64,000 nt of DNA from Craspedostauros australis. Lineage: Eukaryota > Bacillariophyta > Bacillariophyceae > Mastogloiales > Achnanthaceae. Below are positions 44,541 through 56,434 of this stretch, in pieces (the first letter of the stretch is position 1; each line of letters opens with the position of its first letter). The stretch covers positions 1-64,000 of the forward strand of contig JAMXDE010000022.1 in NCBI GenBank assembly GCA_026770025.1, in the 5' to 3' direction. The position numbers and the translations under genes were made by a program. The notes under the pieces are model-generated. The model was given only the letters and a program-made list of their open reading frames with translations. It ran no database searches and was not told where the DNA came from.

Positions 44541-46800
44541 ACTCCGACTTTGATCTGATCTCATCATGGCACTATGTAAGCTAGTGCTGCCTATGATCGC
44601 ACTCATACATTGCGTCAATAACCAAGAAACAGCTTCGTCCGAAGCATCCACCTGCAAAGCGAGTTGCATCATTGCTTGGAGGAAGTGCCGGATCGGTTTG
44701 CAGTAGGGATAGTACTGGTCCTGGCGAGACGGCTCTCCTATTGTACTTGAGCGAGTGGACGAGCATACGAGCTATGCTGTTGGGTAGAGCACGCCACTCT
44801 CGACCACTAAGTTGCGAGTGCAAACGATGGTCGCAGTGGCTCGTATGTTCGCATCACTGTTGCATCACTGTTGCATCATGCTCGTCCTTTCGCTTGCAAC
44901 ACACATCGATAATCGCACTCATAGATTGCGTCAATAACAAACAAAACACTTCGACGAAAGCACCGGCCTGCGAAGCGAGTTGTATCGGTGTTTGAGGGAC
45001 CGAGGAATTGGCCTTTTGTCCATTCGGCGATCATCGTGTGTTGCATTCCAAGTGCAGAATGGCCATGGCCAACATTCTTCGGGATCGCCAAGATGCTCGA
45101 GGGAGCTAGCGAGTGAGTGAATGAACCCACATCTCCCAGGCTGACCAATCGTTAACGGTACTCATGGTGGCTCGTATAGTACTACAGAATCGCATCATCT
45201 TTGCATCAGTTTTGCATCAGTTTTGCATCGGTTTTGCATCACCTCATCCTTTGCTTGGGCACGCAACGATGATCAGAGTGGCGGATTGTTTGTGCACCCA
45301 CAGCGATGCCGATTTTGGCGCGTTTCGATGCGTTTCTCCTCTTCCCGTTTTTGCATCAAGATTTCATCGCTGTGGTCGATGTGGTCGATATGGTCGATGT
45401 GGTCGATGTGGTCGACGTGGTCGAGTGCACATGAATGGCTGGGAGAACGGAAAACGACGACCGCTTCGAATGAATGTGAGATGCAAAATGAGGTGCGACA
45501 AGAAGGATCATAATGGTCGCACAGGTAGGTACCTCATGGCAAACCAACACAGCAAGCGACCTTGTGGTCGTCTTCCTAATGCGCTCGTTGCGTGGTGTAG
45601 ATGTTGTGCGGTGTGGCGGTGTCGGAGATGCCATCTTTGCGGTTGATGCTGTTCGAGCATTCTGCATTCTTCATTCTGCATGCGATGTGCGAACAGGGCC
45701 AAACACATCTGCGAACATCTCTCTGTTCCGAGACAGATCCCTGGTGCTGTGCGTGCACCACAAGACATCACAGAAGGTAGTTTCCCATGTCAAAAGTAAT
45801 TCGTGATTCGCTGGAGCCGTGCTCATCTGTTGTGCAGGGTCAAGGATGATGTTCGCATTGATCGTTGCCAAAAGTTTGTGCAGTAGTGGCAGGAGCAGAG
45901 AGCTCCTGTCCAAAGAGCGGAGCAGACGGAGCCACGTCTCCGTTGCAAGCCTTCATCAGTTGTACCACTCGCCACCGATCGTGTTGCGGCTGTGGCTGCA
46001 CCTGCACTGACATGGGTGATGCTACTCTTTCTCTCTCTCTCTCTCTTGCTTCTACATCATCATCTTCACACCCTGTATACTTGTAGGTTGTATGCATCTT
46101 CGCGCTCTTAACAAAGTGTGTTGGAAATCCAGACTTACAGTGGTAGTAATCTAATCTGTTATTCGATCATACTGTTTTAGAACTGTGAGCTCAATCTCAT
46201 CATCTCTTCCAATTTCACATCAGGCATGCTCTGTAGTACCATCATGAGATACTGTTGTATTCATAGCTGCTCTCCCTAGTGATCATCATGCCTTGCTTCA
46301 TACATCTTCATGTGCATCTCATCATGTCCTTGTCATGACATCTCATTGTGCATATCTGCACACTTGCTATTGTCTACATTCATGCAGTACGTTTCCGCAG
46401 TCATGCATCCATCTTGTCACAAGTTTTGCCTTGATCCTGTGACATCTTGATTGCACCTGCTTTACAATTGGTGTCATCTTGATTGCTTTTCTGAATCATT
46501 CTGATTGTCCAATCATACAAATGATCTTGTCCATCTGAGACATGTGTTACATCCTCCAGATGTAGGTTTCTGTTTCTCAGATTAGATGCAACTCCTACCC
46601 ATTGCCCTGCAATCCTTCTCCTATGACACCATCAACTGAGTTGTCACATTGTCTGTCTAACGTTGAGACATCCTGTCTTGTGTCATCATGGTTTTCTTGT
46701 TAGAGGGGGGCAGGCTGATTTTTTTGGTAAGACTGAGATCAGTCCTGTTTGTGTTGGGTCAAGGGTGTGATCATATTGGAAATCTGGAGTGGTGGTGATA
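44541..46800. other. Gene-poor repetitive tract at the right end of D1
   Basis: No gene can be supported. Two diverged direct repeats of about 75 bp share CACTCATA-ATTGCGTCAATAAC phrases (near 44597 and 44909, spacing about 310 bp). A short TTTTGCATCA array lies at 45195-45242 and a 9-bp GTGGTCGAT minisatellite at about 45371-45425. A CT run is at 46026-46048. From about 46110 to 46730 the sequence is CAT/TCATG-rich and contains a G-run, AGAGGGGGGCAGG (near 46703), that resembles a polypurine tract. An old LTR-element remnant is possible but unproven. Confidence 0.4.
45371..45425. repeat. 9-bp minisatellite
   Basis: About six tandem units of GTGGTCGAT with small variants. No function is apparent. 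Confidence 0.85.
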
Positions 46801-47884
46801 GTATAAAGCTAATCATTTGTTAGAATCTACTTCTCTGAACTGTGAGCTCTTCATTGCTCTCAGCTTCCAAAGTTTGATCTCCTCCTGAGATCTCCATGGG
46901 TCCATCTACTAGTCAAGCATACATCCATCTTGCATTCATCTCAAATTCATCATGCACATGCATGCACTACCAAGTTGCCCATGCCCATGCACTCATCACG
47001 TTGTCTTGCCTCAAATAGTTGTGTTAGCATAGGCATCGCTGAATCACAGGTGTGACCTGACTCATTCCATTCGATCGGATCACAGTCTTCATGTTTCACA
47101 AGAACAGCTTGGACAATTGCTCCTGCAACTACTCATCCTAAGACAATCTCCGATCCTCTCCGATCATTCACCAGTTCGTCGTCAGGGACTCGTTCACAAG
47201 ACATCTCACACTTCGTGACACCGGCCTGTCTCAAATACTCTTTTCTTGTTTGTTGCGACATGGGGGCCGTAGTCGCATGTATTGTGATGCTGGTCACGAA
47301 TCCAACATCGCCGTTCCCTGTGGCATTCGCGTGTGACTCCCATTCCTGCATCGAGGTCATGAATGTCACGATCTGGTTCGCATTCGGCACATGGCGTTCT
47401 TCACATCAAAACACGTGCAGCTCACAATTTTGGTGTGACAAAGATCCAAGGGGGAGGTGGGGTAATGTAGCGTTTTTTGATGATTGACTCCACATGAGTG
47501 GGAGTCGCGGTATTTTGGGTTTTTAGAACACCCGATTCCTGGCATGATCAACAAGAGTCGATTCAGTTCAGTCGTGGATGATACGATTGGGGGTGCGGCA
47601 ATCATGGGTATCTTGACAAAGTCGTACTCTCGATTCCCAACAGGCCCATTACATTCATCACAACCTCGACCACACACAGCAAACTATTAGACTTCTACAA
47701 AATGAGGCCGGATAGAGTACTCTCCAGTGGACAGCTACTGAGTCGAGTAGATCATGTAGTATACCCAAAGAGCTCTAACTGGTTGCACCCTCACACGATT
47801 TTCACCGTTACAGTCGCTCCCATTCTCTTGCGTCTTCTTTGGCTTTGGCTTTGCTTTGGTTAGTGCCCACCACAAAGTATTTCC
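46801..47884. other. Non-coding start of D2
   Basis: Counterpart of 31440-32525. A - strand frame at 47133-47390 (MPNANQIVTFMTSMQEW, 85 aa) is longer than its D1 counterpart, but I recognise no domain in it. A copy of the 185-bp repeat lies at 47641-47826. Confidence 0.5.
47641..47826 (+). repeat. Dispersed ~185-bp repeat, copy 3
   Basis: D2 counterpart of 32281-32467, almost unchanged. Confidence 0.7.
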
Positions 47885-48562
47885 ATGACGGAGCCGGCAC
47901 AGGACCATGAAGTCAATGGAACATCTTCGTTTGTGCTCCTGCCTTACCTATTTTCGCCCAAACTCTTTCTTTCACCATCTCTGTGCAGCAAGCAAGCAGC
48001 CGTTTCTGCCCTCTCTCACCTTCATGGGACTCGACTGAAGCCAAACTCGAACGACGTTTTGATTCTCATGGTCGCACAAATCAGACCTCCTTGGCAGGGC
48101 TCCACCACCACAGTCTCCATTCATGACAGACGAACACCCGACAGATCTCGTGGGCAATCGTTCTTGCGTGATGATGGCAGTGTGTTGATGAACATGATGC
48201 CACCACCACCACAGCATCCGCCAGTGACCGTGTCCATCGAACTCAACGGCAAGCAATACGGCATTACACAAGGTGGAGGGACAGGCAGGTGTGGAGACAA
48301 AGAAGCAGGCAATCATCGTCTTCTCCAGAAACGAGCAGAAGCTTCGATTGCTTGCCCCGATCTGTCGTCATCTACGGTTGTTGCTTTTGGGGTCATGCTG
48401 CGGCGCTTGGATACTCTGCCCCATGCTGAGGTTCCACCGCCATCGATACCTTGCCCTCCCACAATCGCCATGGACTGCAGCTTGTATTCTCTTCGTATCC
48501 CCACTCACCTTGTGCTGCGCTCAATTGTTGACCGTCTCGCTATTTTGGCGCCACATTGGTAA
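47885..48562 (+). CDS. Doubtful hypothetical protein, 225 aa (D2)
   Basis: D2 counterpart of the frame at 32526-33206. At least five residues differ in the middle part (for example H/R, G/S, I/M, G/D, E/A) and the last residues are in another frame. No domain is recognised, and there is little sign of selection to keep the protein. Confidence 0.2.
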   Translation: MTEPAQDHEVNGTSSFVLLPYLFSPKLFLSPSLCSKQAAVSALSHLHGTRLKPNSNDVLILMVAQIRPPWQGSTTTVSIHDRRTPDRSRGQSFLRDDGSVLMNMMPPPPQHPPVTVSIELNGKQYGITQGGGTGRCGDKEAGNHRLLQKRAEASIACPDLSSSTVVAFGVMLRRLDTLPHAEVPPPSIPCPPTIAMDCSLYSLRIPTHLVLRSIVDRLAILAPHW

Positions 48563-51500
48563 ATAGAATAGAACATTTCCACACCCATCCAATACTGGGA
48601 GATTCGACCGACCATTTGTTGGTTCACGCAGACCACGATCCTGCTTCTCTGCTGCATTAGCGGTTGGACGAAGGCAGCATTGTCAGTGTAGAGAAGAGTG
48701 ACCGTGATCAAGAGAAGAGGTGTTTCGAGAGGCCGCGCGCCTTGTTGGAGAGCTTGGCGCCATTTCACCGATACGTTGGCCCGCTCATTGGCCTGTTCTT
48801 GCGTCCGCCAATTCTCTCAGCATCACCATCGTGGCTGTCCACGGTCGAGTTGCTCGATGCAGATCAAATCCACGGTCATGTTCGCGGATGCCTCTGCATT
48901 CCTCTCAATCTGAATGTGCTCATGTTGCATTCGGCTGACGTTGTCTAACTTCGTGCTGTCATTGATCAAGGGATGATGTCGCCCGAACACCCAGATGTGC
49001 GTGGGGAACAACCGACAAACACCAGATGATGAGTGGTGCATTATATCATGCAATCGTCAGTGATGCTTTCGTGGTTGAATCCGCCAGCAGCCTCGTGGAA
49101 AGTTTGAGCTCGTCTGCCACCTTTCATGGGCTGCATGGATGGAAGCACCGTGAAGTGTTGCTGCATCTCCATCCATCCATCCATCCATCCATGCACGCAT
49201 CCATCCATCCACGCTCACATTCCAATTTCTTGTGTGCCCGTCGACACACATCCATGATCGCATCTTGCCTCTGCATCAAAACACTTGTGTACAATTCATC
49301 TTCTCCTCAGGGATCGGTACGGCGGCTGCAAGATATCATCGAGTCCTGCGCATGGTCGTATTTAGAATTGCATCATTAAGTGAGGATGAATCCAACGGCC
49401 GCCTTGCTCCAGCCCCTATTTCGATGATACAACATGTTGCTTAATGCCACTTGCCATGGTGTGAGCGAGAATGCAGCATTCACCCTCTTGTGAACCGGAC
49501 CAGATATATTCGAATCAGCGTGGTGAGAAGGACCATCACGTGCATCTGCGGATTGCATTGTAGCGATGCTGATGGCAGAGAATGCATGGTCATATCGCGC
49601 ACTGCGTGGTACGTGGTATTGGACGAGTGTTGATGCAAATCACAGCCGTTCAGATTCCAGAAAGCATGCCAAAAACCAAGCAAGTACCAAAAACCGTCCC
49701 CGGATCTCTACTTCCCCTCTTCTTGTTCTATTCATTGCCCGTTGCACCGTCCACATTGCATCATCAGCGCCACATCAGGGAGCGAAACAGATTTTGCACG
49801 ACCCGAGGTCGTTTGTGCTTCCTTGTGTTCATGCATCCAATCTGTACCATGCCCGCACCGTACTGCCGTCTCCGTCCACTCGTGTGCTGACGCAACAAGC
49901 TGCTTGTTGCATTCTCTACGCGTACTTTACTGGTTGGGAGCGCCTCGCCAGCATCGCTTTTTCTCCGGAGGACTCTGAGCTTCTAGACGCTTTTCCATAG
50001 TACGCATTCTACAGACTACATATAGTAGGGCGCATCATGTAATATCTCCACAAGCAACGTATTACAAGCGATCTGAACGGAGTGGAGGGGACGACTGACA
50101 CCTGCTCATAATCGCATCCTTGCTTGCGTCACTAAGTACACACATGTTTGAAGAGAAGCATCCTGGGTGCTGTTGATCGCCGGACACTCGATGCTTGTTT
50201 CGGCTGGCAGCGGATGGAGTAGTAGACTCTTGCAATACGGGCTCTGGGAATGGTGAGAAACAAATCGGTCTTTGACACACGCGTGTGGTGCAAACAAAGA
50301 AATTGAGTGACTTCGTGTCCTCGCCAGATCGCATCGGACACTGAGATGGATCGCCAATTTTGCATCAAGAAGTGCCTCGCCACAAATTCTCGGACTCCAC
50401 GAATTGGCCCCAATACAGTCATCACAGCCTCAACCACACACAGCAACTATTAGACTTCTACAAAATGAAGTCGAATAGAATACTCTCGAGTGGACAGCTA
50501 CTGAGTCGAGTAGATCGTATAGTATACCCAAAGAGCTCTAACTGATTGCACCCTCACACGATTTCCATCATTCCAGTCGCTCCCATTCTGGAGAGGTTCA
50601 GTCAGGAAGGTGTTGGCTGAACAAAAGGAAAGCGAAGTTGATGTCAGAGTGCGTAGAGTGCGTACGATCTATTCGATGACGCAAACAGTAATACCACAAT
50701 GGGGAAACAGCAACACTGAGGCTCACCTCGGATAGATCGTACACGTACGTCAACTTTGGCAGAGTACTATACTCGAAAGAGTATATTCATTCGCTTGAAC
50801 CATGGTGGCGATCCCGAGGTATTGCCAATCGCCCTTCGAGAGCGACTGTGCTACATATAGTTTGATGGCAAAGTGGTCGCCCATTCGTTCAGATTGCACC
50901 ACAGGCTACTTTCCCACACTATTGTCAACAACTACTCCGATATTGACATCATACAAGTCTTCCTTTGTTACGCCACCCTCAGAAAGGCACAGAAGGCCTT
51001 TGATTGCTTGTTATTGACGCAAAATTGAATGCGATCATAGGCATGTTTACTTTACATAATGGCGTGGCGAGATTGCAAGGATGTCAGATTATATGCAAGC
51101 TGCAAGACACGGTGGTCGGAATGGTGCAATAGGTATTCAAAAGTCGCGCGCTCCAAGTGCCGCTCGTTGCGTTAGTTGACACCGTTCCCGATGGCCTGAT
51201 GGCAGGTACAGGAGATGGCAGCAAGGGAGCAGGCGAATACAACACAGTTCTAAACTCGCTGATGGTAGCTCGTGACGTGCCAGCATGTTGAGACTGCTAC
51301 TTTACAAACAATGCAACGGCTTCCCTGTGGTTTCTGAACTCTGTGAGCCATAATCGCTGCAAAGCAACAACAGTTGGTACACGCAAACAGAGTCAGACTT
51401 TCCTTTCGGTCGTCAACTGCATCCGAACGGGGAAGCCGATTAACATTGGGGAGGATTTGTCACTTCTTGTGGCACATTCTGATTGCGTTCCTTCTGCAAG

Positions 51501-51967
51501 GAGTGCTTCTGGTGGCGTGTTTGCTCAGGGAGTCCATCGAATGGGGTGGAGCACAACACGTGTTTGCAAACGGAATGGGCACCAGATCAATTATCCCACG
51601 TTTATTCTGTACGCCGCTCCTTGTTCTGGATTTGTCATTGCTTGAACAGACAGACACAACCAATAGACACACAAACAGACTGCTATTGAATGCTGTCAAC
51701 AAGACAGACAAAGACATGGTTGACTCATGCGAACAAATTAATACCACGACTGAGCTTGTTCTTGGGTTCATAGAGCCAATAATAACGGCTATTGATACTT
51801 GCTGGGAGGCAGGGGCTTAGATGTTGGTTGCGTCCACCTGTTGACCGGCCAATCGTCATGCCTAATTCAAGGAGACAAACGCCATCAACAACAGCACCAT
51901 CGTCATCACGGCGATGGCAATCGCGGTGAACACCCACAGGACCACTTTGGTGGTGTTCTGATGTCAG
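48563..51967. other. Gene-poor part of D2
   Basis: Counterpart of 33207-36639. No gene can be supported. It contains the CATC microsatellite (about 49168-49215) and a copy of the 185-bp repeat (50406-50588). The stretch near 51028-51400 is nearly identical to D1. The single CAG near 51966-51968 is the empty site for the D1 MITE. Confidence 0.4.
50406..50588 (+). repeat. Dispersed ~185-bp repeat, copy 4
   Basis: D2 counterpart of 35071-35257. Confidence 0.7.
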
Positions 51968-52227
51968 GAGCAGCCTTTGTGTTCATCTTCGTTCTTTCCA
52001 ACCGGTTTGTTGGCAACACAGGCACAAAGACACGCGCCCATCCAACGGGTCACCAAGGCAATTACATCACGGACAACAGCTCTGCGTGGAACGTGGAGCG
52101 GAAGAGTTGAGAAAGACACAGATCCTTCTTGAATGATCTTGGTGCACGTCACGTCACAAAGGTTGGGTCAGAGCAGAGTGGAGCAGCTGCAGAGTGGAGC
52201 AACTGCAGAGTGAAGGAGAAGCAATAA
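51968..52227 (+). promoter_or_regulatory. Displaced promoter-like region of the D2 ATPase gene
   Basis: Matches 37220-37462, the region just upstream of the D1 ATPase gene. In D2 it is cut off from its gene by the 6-kb transposon. It contains one extra copy of the GAGTGGAGCARCTGCA motif compared with D1. Confidence 0.45.
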
Positions 52228-52266
52228 GAGCCCGATCAGTGAGTCGACCAACACTTTGAAATAGAC
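52228..52266 (+). repeat. Left TIR of the D2 transposon
   Basis: 39 bases exactly complementary in inverted order to 58247-58285. The imperfect inverted match continues to about 52380. Confidence 0.95.
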
Positions 52267-52721
52267 ATTCTAACTTTTCATCTGCGATATCCAAACCAAG
52301 CACATATTCGTAATCCTTAGAGTCTCTTTATACATAATTAACCGTTACATTTTTTGTTAGATCCTTATTTTAAGTTTTATGGAGTAATCTATGTACGCAA
52401 AGCAGTCACGTGGGTCCAACAGCACAAAACCCGTTGTTGTTGGCAGAAGGTTCTATGCTGTTCTCACGTATTTATCGTGAGGTGATCAGTCACGGATTGG
52501 CTTCCGAAGGTCTCAGTCGTTTGGTACGCGTTAATTACACGTTAGCATGTGGCACCTGATTCCACATTCTGCTCGTCACAAAACACATGACACAAAACAC
52601 ATCACACAAAACACATCATCGCCATCATTTCACAAATTTGCGCCCCGCTTTGGCTCCATTCACAACTTTCCTCGCCAATGCCCTGCACACTCGCCATTTC
52701 GCTCCATGCCCGTTCTCGTCA

Positions 52722-52804
<83 letters not shown>
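52722..52804. repeat. Trinucleotide microsatellite inside the transposon
   Basis: A run of AGT units (about 52722-52770) passes directly into a run of TGT units (52771-52804). It lies in the presumed 5' UTR of the transposase gene and will be prone to length change. Confidence 0.95.
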
Positions 52805-52921
52805 GCTGTTCCTGAATGATCGGCCTTCATCCTATGCTCTCCTTGCTCACTTCGTCTCAGACCAGTGCAGTTCATCACATCCACCTAGCAAACAACACTA
52901 CTCTCCACCAACAATTCCACC

Positions 52922-55900
52922 ATGTTTCCCTCTGCTGCTGCCAAGGCCCTCTCCAAGGATGGCAACCCCTCTCCTCGTAAGAAACCGTGTTCGGCTCGCC
53001 CTGTGTCTGCTCCTCCTGTCGATTCGAAGGGGAACCTGCTGCCAACTGCAGAGCAACTGTTGCCTGACAAGCCGTCCGCTGCATTGCGGAAGCCGACCAT
53101 CATCACGCAAGTGATCGATGTGAAGCCGATGCATGCAGCGGATGGCGACCTCGTCCCGAACGGCACGCATGCGCACGCTCGCGAGCTGCATGTGTTCGTA
53201 CACATCCTTGACAACAACGGAGGCGTCTTCGACGACTCCAACGTCAGGGTGCGTTCGGAGGGACGAGGTGTCGGCGATGGGACTTCGGTGAGCGTTATCG
53301 TGAACGCGCCACCCCATGCTGCGCCTGACGTTGCACCACCTGTCGCGCCTACCCCACCAGCGAGGCTCCCTCGTCGCTGCAACGCTGTTGTTGCTGGGGG
53401 CTACGCAGATGCCTCTGGCGATAGCGACAGCACGTACGACGACAGCGGCAAGGAGCAACGAACACGCGCCAGCAGGAACAGGAGAGGAGGCCAGTTCGGG
53501 TACGACCCGGAAGAGGCGGGAAACTGGAGGCGTGATGCGATCGGTCGTATCATGGTAGCGCTTCGATCTAACCTAGATCCTAAAATCCTCCAGCAAATGC
53601 CAACAACAGGATTCGTTCTCACAGGCCAACACGATCGGACCATCTGGAGCTCTGTGAAACAGATGTGGAGTGTCGTAGCATCTGCACTTTGGACTGTCCT
53701 GCTTCCAGAAGAGGAGGTGCCAACTTGTCAGATGGAACAGGTGGTTTCATACGTACGCGGCAATGTGGAGCTTCCTCCGACAATGTTGGCATCTAACCTG
53801 TACACCCTCTGCTTGCTCGGACAAACTACACCATCCCACACGGTGAGAGCTGCTTTGGCCATGTCTGCACCACATGCACTGTGCACTGCTATCTTGGGCA
53901 AGCACGCACATGGGCTGTCGGAGGAACAGAAGGCGCGCATGCTTCCCAAACGCGACATCATCACGCACAGCCAGGTCTGCACTTTGCGCGGCTACTACGA
54001 CATCTTGTGCCACGGCGAAGTCATCCCATCGCGAGTTCTCCAGTATCGCGTGCGTGCCTGTGATCTCTCTGGTGTGGTGTCCTTCCTCATGACAACTACT
54101 ACATACAAGGCAGGGTTGAGTCACATGGTACAGTATGGCGGGGTTGAATTCGAAAATGTCCCAGTGTTCGATCGAGGCGGCACGACCATCCGAGAATTAT
54201 TCGGCATGTACTCGTCCACTACAAACAACCCAGTGGGAAGGCCCGCGTTCACCACCATTACTAACCTACTCACACGCAAAAGCAAGATCAAGACGGGCCT
54301 TTCTTCCTTCGAGAGTTACTTCTGGATGGCGACGGAGAAACTCAAACAGGCAATTTCGCGCCTAGTCGAGCTGCTGGAGGCTAAGTATGAAGCGGATGGG
54401 GAGGAGAAAAACGATGACACTGTTGATGCCAATGACGAGCCCGATGATGTCATCTTGTCACATGTGCGCACAGCAAAGTCCCTCTTGCATGCGCTTGAGC
54501 TGCTTGTCGTCTTCCTCAAATGGGAATTCACGGCGTCTCACTTGCAGCATGAGTGTGATGACCCAATGCATTCGGCCACGTTCGCTCTCACCACCAAAAA
54601 GGAGAAGAAGAAGGCAACATCCACATCAACCAATCAACGCAAACCACGCACCAACAAGCACAAGCGGAAGAAGACCACCACCATCACAAACAACATTCCA
54701 ATCATCACAAATGACATTCCTGTGACCACCGCAAGCGAACAACCACGTAAAGTATGCAACCGTTGTGGCGCAGCAATGCGATTTGTGGATGATCGTTTTG
54801 TTCCTTTTGTCACAATGCTTAAGGACAACGAACTCACGGAACACAAAGACGAATTGGAGTCAATGCTTGCGGCGGCGCCGGGATTCGCCAACGAAATTGT
54901 TAACTACATGGCTCACAAAGTGCGTGCAAAAGTTCAATTCCGACAAATCGCTTTTTATCAATCCGAGCTCAATGATAAGCCTGAAAGAGCCTATGTGGTA
55001 CTTGACCATAAGCAAAAAATTCTACCAACAGGCCAAGGCGAAGCCCAGCAAGAATATTGGGGGAAGAAGGGAATGTCACTGCTTGGGTCAATGGTCATCA
55101 CATGTCGCAATGACATTTTTACTTATCGGTTCATCGACATTGTGGTCGATGGAAGACCGACACAAGACACACTTCAAGTTGGTGGACTACTTGAGATCGT
55201 ACAAAAAAAGGTCAAAGACATTCTCCCATCCGTGACTGAAATTATCCTACAGAGCGATAATGCGTGTTGCTTCGCCAGTCACGAGCACATCGCGCTCATC
55301 ACGTCCAAACTCAACAAGAACCTTGTGACACGAAAGGCGGCCAAAATCATCGCGTGGATCTACACGGAGGCCCAAACCGGTAAGAGCATGCTGGACACCC
55401 ACTTCGCGTACATCACCCGTGTACTGCAAAAACACGTGCAAAGTGGACACGACATCAAGACCCCGCTGCAACTCTTCGAGGCACTGGTCGCCGGTAACAT
55501 CGTGGGTACCACCACGGTACTGGCCAACGCAGAGACCCTTGAAGGCAACATCACGACGTTACCGGGCGCACCAAAAAGGCGATTCCGCGCGAACGGACAG
55601 CAGGTACGTCAGACTCACGAGGTGAAGTACGACGATGACCAGGCACGGCTGGTGGCTGCATCTGGCATCACGGAAGATGTTGTGGTCAAGAGCGCTGAAT
55701 GGGAAGGGTGGATCATCAACAAGTTGGGTGTCCTCCCTGCCGATTCGCACACGTCCGACAAGCTGCCGATAACGTCCGAATCGTTCAGGAAGACGGACAA
55801 GACGCGAAAACTCGGGCGCACAGCGACAGAGAGCAAGGCGTTCGCGATCGGCAAAGCCCTCCAAGACGGACAACAACATCTACCATCCGATCACACCACA

Positions 55901-56434
55901 GCACTACAAGACCAGACCGCGGAAACCGAACACCCACCACTCGCAGTGCCAGGCTGGGCGAGCAAAACAACACGGACCAACGCCAAACTACCAGACTACA
56001 TCGCGGACAAGTTGAAGGACATCTGCGCAGCGTCCGCGAAGGACCCAAAGAACAGACCGTCCGAACACGAAGCACATGAGAAACTGATGGGCGGCGAAAA
56101 AACCAAAACGGACTGGTACGTACAACTGCACGCAAATCCCATGCGTGTCAAAGCTTCATTGTTTGCAGCGTACAACGCCAAAAAACGCAAGGACAAGAAG
56201 CAAGCCGCTCTCAAGGCGGCAACCAACACCAACACCAACCCAACAAGCACAGCAACAGCATCTGTAATTGTGGCAACCTCCAATGCACCAGCTGCAACAG
56301 AGGAGGAACGAATTGAAGAGGAGTTGCAGAAAGAGGAAGAGGAATTGGACCATCAGATGTGGTGTGATGCTCACACCATGAAGGCGAACACAGAAAGTGA
56401 GGCTGTGTTGGATGATGAGACGGAAATTTTGTGA
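52922..56434 (+). CDS. Putative DDE/D transposase, 1170 aa, unassigned family
   Basis: One uninterrupted frame inside the transposon, starting ATGTTTCCC after the favourable context TTCCACC. Residues 1-190 are low-complexity. Residues about 195-480 form a conserved-looking helical region (including GRPAFTTITNLLTRKSKIKTGLSSF). Possible zinc ligands are HECDDPMH near 537 and CNRCG near 612. The probable RNase H-fold core starts YVVLDHKQK, with D695. It continues with EYWGKKGMSLLGSMV, then IILQSDNACCFAS with D779, and TGKSMLDTHFAY with D825. The acidic triad D-83-D-45-D (or an E in TEAQTGK, about ten residues earlier) fits a DDE/D transposase. The C-terminus is charged with coiled-coil-like E/K runs (EEERIEEELQKEEEELD). 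The motif style recalls large unclassified transposases of oomycetes and other protists, from memory only. Confidence 0.75.
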   Translation: MFPSAAAKALSKDGNPSPRKKPCSARPVSAPPVDSKGNLLPTAEQLLPDKPSAALRKPTIITQVIDVKPMHAADGDLVPNGTHAHARELHVFVHILDNNGGVFDDSNVRVRSEGRGVGDGTSVSVIVNAPPHAAPDVAPPVAPTPPARLPRRCNAVVAGGYADASGDSDSTYDDSGKEQRTRASRNRRGGQFGYDPEEAGNWRRDAIGRIMVALRSNLDPKILQQMPTTGFVLTGQHDRTIWSSVKQMWSVVASALWTVLLPEEEVPTCQMEQVVSYVRGNVELPPTMLASNLYTLCLLGQTTPSHTVRAALAMSAPHALCTAILGKHAHGLSEEQKARMLPKRDIITHSQVCTLRGYYDILCHGEVIPSRVLQYRVRACDLSGVVSFLMTTTTYKAGLSHMVQYGGVEFENVPVFDRGGTTIRELFGMYSSTTNNPVGRPAFTTITNLLTRKSKIKTGLSSFESYFWMATEKLKQAISRLVELLEAKYEADGEEKNDDTVDANDEPDDVILSHVRTAKSLLHALELLVVFLKWEFTASHLQHECDDPMHSATFALTTKKEKKKATSTSTNQRKPRTNKHKRKKTTTITNNIPIITNDIPVTTASEQPRKVCNRCGAAMRFVDDRFVPFVTMLKDNELTEHKDELESMLAAAPGFANEIVNYMAHKVRAKVQFRQIAFYQSELNDKPERAYVVLDHKQKILPTGQGEAQQEYWGKKGMSLLGSMVITCRNDIFTYRFIDIVVDGRPTQDTLQVGGLLEIVQKKVKDILPSVTEIILQSDNACCFASHEHIALITSKLNKNLVTRKAAKIIAWIYTEAQTGKSMLDTHFAYITRVLQKHVQSGHDIKTPLQLFEALVAGNIVGTTTVLANAETLEGNITTLPGAPKRRFRANGQQVRQTHEVKYDDDQARLVAASGITEDVVVKSAEWEGWIINKLGVLPADSHTSDKLPITSESFRKTDKTRKLGRTATESKAFAIGKALQDGQQHLPSDHTTALQDQTAETEHPPLAVPGWASKTTRTNAKLPDYIADKLKDICAASAKDPKNRPSEHEAHEKLMGGEKTKTDWYVQLHANPMRVKASLFAAYNAKKRKDKKQAALKAATNTNTNPTSTATASVIVATSNAPAATEEERIEEELQKEEEELDHQMWCDAHTMKANTESEAVLDDETEIL

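Larger units (their letters stand above)
31440..46800 (+). repeat. Segmental duplication unit D1
   Basis: Sequence from 31440 onward (AGTATAAAGCTAAT) matches sequence from 46801 onward in direct orientation. The match holds to at least about 43170 in D1, where D2 leaves the window at 64000. If the arrangement is simple tandem, the unit is about 15.4 kb. Apart from one large insertion in each copy, the units are collinear. Identity by eye is roughly 95-97 percent in most stretches, near 93 percent in some intergenic DNA, and nearly 100 percent in others. Confidence 0.85.

Noticed and set aside
46110-46800. Possible old LTR element with a polypurine-like run
   Set aside because: There is no paired LTR, target duplication or coding remnant in the window; it is noted only as gene-poor sequence.
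52547-52819. Open frame with a long poly-valine run
   Set aside because: It is a translation of the AGT/TGT microsatellite in the transposon 5' UTR, not a gene.
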